Below are positions 4,547-7,386 of a DNA stretch of 7,386 nucleotides, piece after piece. This DNA is from Candidatus Dormiibacterota bacterium. GTDB lineage: Bacteria > Chloroflexota > Dormibacteria > Aeolococcales > Aeolococcaceae. Each line of letters starts with the position of its first letter. Position 1 is the stretch's first letter. Location of the stretch: positions 1 through 7,386 of the forward strand of contig PLAX01000119.1 of assembly GCA_003135255.1 (NCBI GenBank), given 5' to 3'. The position numbers were made by a program, and so were the translations under genes. The notes under the pieces were generated by a model. It worked only from the letters and a program-made list of their open reading frames with translations. It had not been told where the DNA came from and did no database searches.

Positions 4547-5260
4547 ATGAGGCATTCCAGACCGATCACGATCGCGCTGGCGCTGAGCATTGGGCTGCTC
4601 TCGGGCTGCGCGTCGGTGCTGATCCCCTCGAACTCCGTGGCCATCGCGTCGGCGGTGGTCAGCCCCCCCGGCGCGATCGAGCTCGCCTACAGCTACCACT
4701 CCCAGCAGAACGGCGACTGGTGCGACCCGGCGGATATCGAGATGTGGCTCCAGGCGGACGGGATCGCCCTCCCGACAGGAGACGACCACGCCGTCCAGCA
4801 GACGTTCTGGAGCTATGAGACCTCGCACAACGACGGCTACACCATCGCCCAGTGGAACGCATCCCCCTACGCGGTGGCGGTGACCCTGGCCCACTACGGG
4901 CACCTGAGCGGCATCGGGGACGCCCCCCAGCCCACCCTGGCCGCGGCCGGCAGTGTCATCTCCCACAGCGTCGCCACACTGCACCAGCCGGCGATCGTGA
5001 TGATCTACGGCGCCCTCCACTACGTGCTCATCACCGGCGTGGAGCTCGGTCCCGGGGGCGCCGATGCCCCGCCGGTGGCGGTCACCTTCGCCAACCCGCT
5101 CGCGTTCGGCGTCAGCGCCACCCCTCCGGCGGAGTCCGACGGCGCCCAGACCATGTCCTGGTCCGACTTCGCGACCTGGTACACGGCCGACTCCCACCAC
5201 GGCGGCGTCTGGGCCGGTCAGTGGGTGCTGATCGCTTCCGGGATTCCCCTGGTCCGCTGA
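4547..5260 (+). CDS. C39-like papain-fold lipoprotein
   Basis: The protein is 237 aa. The N-terminus MRHSRPITIALALSIGLLSGC is a textbook lipoprotein signal with lipobox LSGC, giving lipidated Cys21 and an extracytoplasmic location. SYHSQQNGDWCDPADIEMWLQ (49-69) resembles the active-site helix of peptidase C39-like proteins (Q...DCGPAs): Gln53/54 as oxyanion residue and Cys59 as nucleophile, with Asp in place of the usual Gly after Cys. GALHYVLITGVE (156-167) supplies the catalytic His158, and TFANPLAFG (180-188) the Asn183/Asp position. The triad therefore looks complete. Unlike bacteriocin-processing C39 peptidases, it has no ABC transporter domain and none is adjacent; it belongs to the stand-alone C39-like group of unknown substrate. 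The stop abuts that of pirin. A peptidase role is inferred from motifs only. Confidence 0.82.
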   Translation: MRHSRPITIALALSIGLLSGCASVLIPSNSVAIASAVVSPPGAIELAYSYHSQQNGDWCDPADIEMWLQADGIALPTGDDHAVQQTFWSYETSHNDGYTIAQWNASPYAVAVTLAHYGHLSGIGDAPQPTLAAAGSVISHSVATLHQPAIVMIYGALHYVLITGVELGPGGADAPPVAVTFANPLAFGVSATPPAESDGAQTMSWSDFATWYTADSHHGGVWAGQWVLIASGIPLVR

Positions 5261-5263
5261 TCA
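5258..5263. other. Abutting convergent stop codons (TGATCA)
   Basis: The plus-strand TGA (5258-5260) is directly followed by the reverse complement of the pirin TGA (5261-5263). There are zero bases between the genes, so any terminator must lie inside the opposing coding sequence. Confidence 0.9.
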
Positions 5264-6229
5264 GGCATTGCCGATGTGGTCCGCGGGGACCGTCCCCAGC
5301 CTGCCCGCGCGGTAGTCCTCGAAGGCTTGGGCCAGCTCGTCCTGACGGTTCATGACGAACGGACCATAGGCGGCGACCGGCTCGCGGATGGGCTGACCGC
5401 CGAGGATCAGCACGTCCAGAGCCGGGGCGCGGCTCTCCTGGCGCTGCGCGGCGGCGAGGGTGACGAAGTCACCGCTCCCCAGCACTGCCAGCTGCCCGGC
5501 ACGGACCTCCGCCTGCCCCTCCCCCACGGAGCCGCGCCCCGAGAGGATGTAGACCAGCGCGTTGAAGCCGGCCGGCCAGGGCAGCTCCAGGACCGCCCCG
5601 GGGGTGAGCGTCGCGTGCACCATCGCCATGGCGGTGTGGGTCACGCCGGGCCCGCTCTCACCGGCCACGTCGCCGGCGATGACGCGGACAAGGCTGGTGC
5701 CGTCGGCCGACGTGAGCAGGGTCACGCGCTGGGCGCCGATGTCCTGGTACCGCGGCGGGACCCACTTCTTGGCGGCGGGGAGATTGACCCAGAGCTGGAT
5801 GCCGTGGAACAGACCCCCGCTCGCGATCATCTCCTCGGGCGGGCGCTCGATGTGGAGGATGCCCGCGCCCGCGGTCATCCACTGGGTGGCCCCGTTGGTG
5901 ATCAGACCTCCCCCGCCCGTCGAGTCCTGGTGCTGGAACGTCCCGTCGATCATGTAGGTGACCGTCTCGAATCCCCGGTGGGGATGCCAGGGCGTGCCCT
6001 TGGGCTCTCCCGGGGCGTATTCGACCTCTCCCATCTGATCCATGTGGACAAAGGGATCGAGGGCGGTGAGATCGACTCCGGCGAATGCGCGCCGCACCGG
6101 GAATCCCTCGCCCTCCAGGCCGCGGGGCGCGGAGGTGACGGAGACGACCGAGCGCGACGCCTCCCGGCTGCGGTCCGGCCGCGGGATCCGGGGCAGGACG
6201 AGGAGGTCGGGGACGGTGACGGCGGGCAT
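5261..6229 (-). CDS. Pirin family protein (bicupin)
   Basis: The protein is 322 aa. ATG 6229-6227 was chosen because GGGAGAG (6241-6235) lies 5 bases upstream; the longer frame runs antisense through the methyltransferase and is a shadow. Hallmark pirin motifs: FVHMDQMG (60-67), WHPHRGFETVTYMIDG (81-96), QWMTAGAGILHIERP (116-130) and LWVNLP (146-151). Metal ligands of the N-terminal cupin, His82, His84, His126 and Glu128, are all present. The C-terminal cupin follows at about 220-300 (TLTPGAVLELPWP, VYILSGRG). Pirins are iron-binding cytoplasmic proteins; some have quercetin dioxygenase activity and others act as redox-sensing regulators, so activity here is open. The roughly 30-residue N-terminal part before the conserved core is slightly long. 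An inverted repeat overlaps its promoter. Confidence 0.93.
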   Translation of the reverse strand: MPAVTVPDLLVLPRIPRPDRSREASRSVVSVTSAPRGLEGEGFPVRRAFAGVDLTALDPFVHMDQMGEVEYAPGEPKGTPWHPHRGFETVTYMIDGTFQHQDSTGGGGLITNGATQWMTAGAGILHIERPPEEMIASGGLFHGIQLWVNLPAAKKWVPPRYQDIGAQRVTLLTSADGTSLVRVIAGDVAGESGPGVTHTAMAMVHATLTPGAVLELPWPAGFNALVYILSGRGSVGEGQAEVRAGQLAVLGSGDFVTLAAAQRQESRAPALDVLILGGQPIREPVAAYGPFVMNRQDELAQAFEDYRAGRLGTVPADHIGNA

Positions 6230-6266
6230 GGGGGCTCTCCCAGTGTGGGCGTCGGGCGCTACAGCA

Positions 6267-6295
6267 ACCGTATACCCGAATGGTTGATGCGTCAA
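6267..6295 (-). promoter_or_regulatory. Pirin promoter (TTGACG, 17 bp, TACGGT)
   Basis: The reverse strand carries TTGACG (6295-6290) and, 17 bases on, TACGGT (6272-6267). The overlapping TATACG (6274-6269) is an alternative -10 at 15-bp spacing. The predicted leader is about 30 bases and includes a Shine-Dalgarno, unlike the leaderless genes nearby. Confidence 0.6.
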
Positions 6296-6300
6296 CCATT
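6279..6300. promoter_or_regulatory. Perfect 9-4-9 inverted repeat, candidate repressor operator
   Basis: AATGGTTGA (6279-6287) and TCAACCATT (6292-6300) are perfect complements separated by TGCG. The AT-rich arms stand out from the GC-rich surroundings. The repeat covers the pirin -35 box and begins 53 bases before the divergent methyltransferase start. The size and symmetry suit a dimeric winged-helix repressor of MarR type (inference). The regulator gene is not in the window. Confidence 0.7.
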
Positions 6301-6314
6301 GCCGAGCGGGGGCG

Positions 6315-6346
6315 TTGACGTATCCCTCCGTACCGGATGTGATACT
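6315..6346 (+). promoter_or_regulatory. Methyltransferase promoter with extended -10 (TGTGATACT)
   Basis: TTGACG (6315-6320) is a -35 candidate with a long 20-bp spacer. The -10 GATACT (6341-6346) is preceded by TG at 6338-6339, an extended -10 that can offset poor spacing. Exactly 6 bases separate it from GTG 6353, implying a leaderless mRNA. Confidence 0.55.
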
Positions 6347-6352
6347 CAGCGC

Positions 6353-7213
6353 GTGATGGCGGATGAGCCCCCGGACACCCCCGCGCCCGGCGACGTGCGG
6401 GAGGGGGTCGTCCAGGGCGACAACCTGGACGTCCTCCGGGCGCTTCCGGACGGCTGCGTCGACCTCATCTACATCGACCCGCCCTTCGGCACCGGCCAGA
6501 CCCGCCGCCTCTCTGCCATCCGCACCGGTTCGGGCACCCGCACCCGGGTCGGCTTCGGCGGCCGGAGCTACCGCTTTGAGACCGTCTCCACGCACGAGTA
6601 CCAGGACGGGATGGGCCTCGACGAGTACCTCGATTTCCTCGCCGTGCGGCTCGCCGAGATGCACCGGGTGCTGGCGCCGCGTGGTTCGCTCTACCTGCAC
6701 CTCGACCACCACGCGGTCCACCACGTCCGGATGCTGCTCGACGAGATCTTCGGGCCGGAGCGCTTCCTCAACGAGATCATCTGGGCCTACGACTACGGCG
6801 GCCGCGCCCGCGACCGCTGGCCCCGCAAGCACGACAACATCCTCTGGTACGCGCGGTCGGCGACCTGGGTGTACAACCGCGACGCCGTGGACCGCATCCC
6901 CTACATGGCCCCGGGTCTGGTCGGCCCCGAGAAGGCGGCGCGCGGCAAGCTCCCCACCGACGTCTGGTGGATGACGATCGTCCCCACGAGCGGCCGGGAG
7001 CGCACCGGCTATCCGACCCAGAAGCCGCTCCGGCTGCTGGAGCGGATCGTCCGGGCTTCGAGCAATCCCGGCGACCTGGTGGCCGACTTCTTCGGCGGCT
7101 CGGGGACGGCGGCGGTGGCGGCGGCGCGCCTGGGGCGGCGTCACCTCATCGTGGACAGCAATCTCGAGGCGATCCGGATCACGCGGGCCCGGCTCGCCGA
7201 GCTGGGCGGCTAA
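6353..7213 (+). CDS. Solitary beta-class DNA methyltransferase (N4-cytosine or N6-adenine)
   Basis: The protein is 286 aa from GTG 6353, set by the -10 box 6 bases upstream; ATG 6356 is the next codon and equally possible. Motif order is beta class. Motif IV is LIYIDPPFGTG (38-48), with the catalytic DPPF (42-45) that flips and methylates an exocyclic amine. A variable or target-recognition stretch follows (about 50-215), including a His/Arg-rich region (LHLDHHAVHHVRM, 116-128). Motif X is GYPTQKPLRLLERI (219-232), and the SAM-binding motif I is DFFGGSGTAAVAA (245-257). DPPF and PTQKP are typical of type II/III and CcrM-like modification enzymes. No restriction endonuclease gene lies next to it, so it appears orphan; the base and site are not predictable from sequence. 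Divergent from pirin; ssrA follows. Confidence 0.9.
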   Translation: MMADEPPDTPAPGDVREGVVQGDNLDVLRALPDGCVDLIYIDPPFGTGQTRRLSAIRTGSGTRTRVGFGGRSYRFETVSTHEYQDGMGLDEYLDFLAVRLAEMHRVLAPRGSLYLHLDHHAVHHVRMLLDEIFGPERFLNEIIWAYDYGGRARDRWPRKHDNILWYARSATWVYNRDAVDRIPYMAPGLVGPEKAARGKLPTDVWWMTIVPTSGRERTGYPTQKPLRLLERIVRASSNPGDLVADFFGGSGTAAVAAARLGRRHLIVDSNLEAIRITRARLAELGG

Positions 7214-7251
7214 CAGCGGGATGCCCTCTCCCCGTGAGGCTGTCATCATGG

Positions 7252-7279
7252 GATCAGCAGCCCGCACGGAGGGCTGATC
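7252..7279 (+). terminator. Hairpin between methyltransferase and ssrA
   Basis: GATCAGC (7252-7258) and GCTGATC (7273-7279) form a 7-bp stem. An alternative fold pairs AGCCC (7259-7263) with GGGCT (7271-7275) plus outer GATC/GATC, leaving a 3-base bulge. It may end the methyltransferase transcript or form part of a tmRNA 5' precursor leader. No T-run. Confidence 0.45.
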
Positions 7280-7289
7280 GATCTCACAT

Positions 7290-7386
7290 GGGGGCGTATG
7301 GTTTCGACGGGGTCATGGGTCGTGTGATGGCGGGCCGAGCCCCGGGCTCGTAAAACCGGGAAAGATATACGTGCGAACAACGCACC
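7290..7386 (+). ncRNA. ssrA: Transfer-messenger RNA (tmRNA), 5' portion, truncated by window end
   Basis: tmRNA rescues stalled ribosomes by acting first as alanyl-tRNA and then as a short mRNA encoding a degradation tag. The 5' end GGGGGCGTATGGTTTCGACGG (7290 onward) is the conserved tmRNA acceptor strand plus D-loop analogue. PK1 is visible: stem CGAG/CTCG (7336-7339/7347-7350), then TAAAA, with loop CCCGG (7341-7345) pairing to CCGGG (7356-7360). This is the same arrangement as in E. coli ssrA. Twelve bases after PK1 comes the resume codon GCG (7373-7375), so the tag begins Ala-Asn-Asn-Ala-Pro before the window ends. The remaining tag, later pseudoknots and CCA end are outside. The 5' end could be formed by RNase P. 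Confidence 0.93.

Noticed and set aside
5276..6352. Upstream extension of the methyltransferase frame (645 aa total)
   Set aside because: It runs antisense through pirin. The methylase motifs start after 6353, where a -10 box and GTG define the start.
6230..7267. Upstream extension of the pirin frame across the methyltransferase (668 aa total)
   Set aside because: The conserved pirin sequence begins at ATG 6229 with a Shine-Dalgarno; the extension is antisense to a clear methyltransferase and crosses the promoter and operator region.

Overview
The window is GC-rich DNA (roughly two thirds or more G+C by eye, with C or G at most third codon positions) from a free-living bacterium. The leaderless start style (a NANNNT -10 box only 6-8 bases before the start codon), the G/S/P-rich tail on DnaK, the Cys-Trp repeat lipoprotein and the Pro-rich small membrane proteins suggest an actinobacterial or Chloroflexota/Dormibacterota-like soil lineage. 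That placement is inference; no rRNA or marker phylogeny is available here.

Layout, left to right. The 3' end of dnaK (1-338) ends in a strong hairpin. A secreted repeat protein follows (615-1979, +), predicted to be a seven-bladed beta-propeller with one disulfide-like Cys pair per blade. Convergent to it is a DUF4190-type membrane protein (2125-2541, -); a coding-like stretch continues in frame beyond its UGA stop. After a hairpin-rich divergent spacer come a 40-residue Lys/Arg-rich protein (2764-2886, +) and a HIT-family hydrolase or transferase (2937-3359, +). Next are a four-helix membrane protein with a polyproline tail (3447-4034, -), a small helical protein of unknown function (4098-4466, +) and a C39-like papain-fold lipoprotein (4547-5260, +). 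The stop codon of that last gene directly abuts the stop codon of a convergent pirin gene (5261-6229, -). Divergent from pirin is a solitary beta-class DNA methyltransferase (6353-7213, +), and the window ends inside ssrA (tmRNA, from 7290).

Most genes look like single transcription units: strands alternate, hairpins separate units, and several genes carry their own -10 box just before the start. No shared pathway is evident. Themes are protein quality control (DnaK, tmRNA), envelope proteins (propeller, C39-like lipoprotein, two small membrane proteins) and housekeeping or accessory enzymes (HIT, pirin, DNA methylase).

The observations most worth following are the circularly closed propeller, the UGA followed by an in-frame coding-like tail, the 9-4-9 operator in the pirin/methyltransferase spacer, the 11-bp-period direct repeat before the C39-like gene, and the recurrent leaderless promoters. 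I found no CRISPR array, transposase, phage or defence island; this looks like ordinary chromosome.
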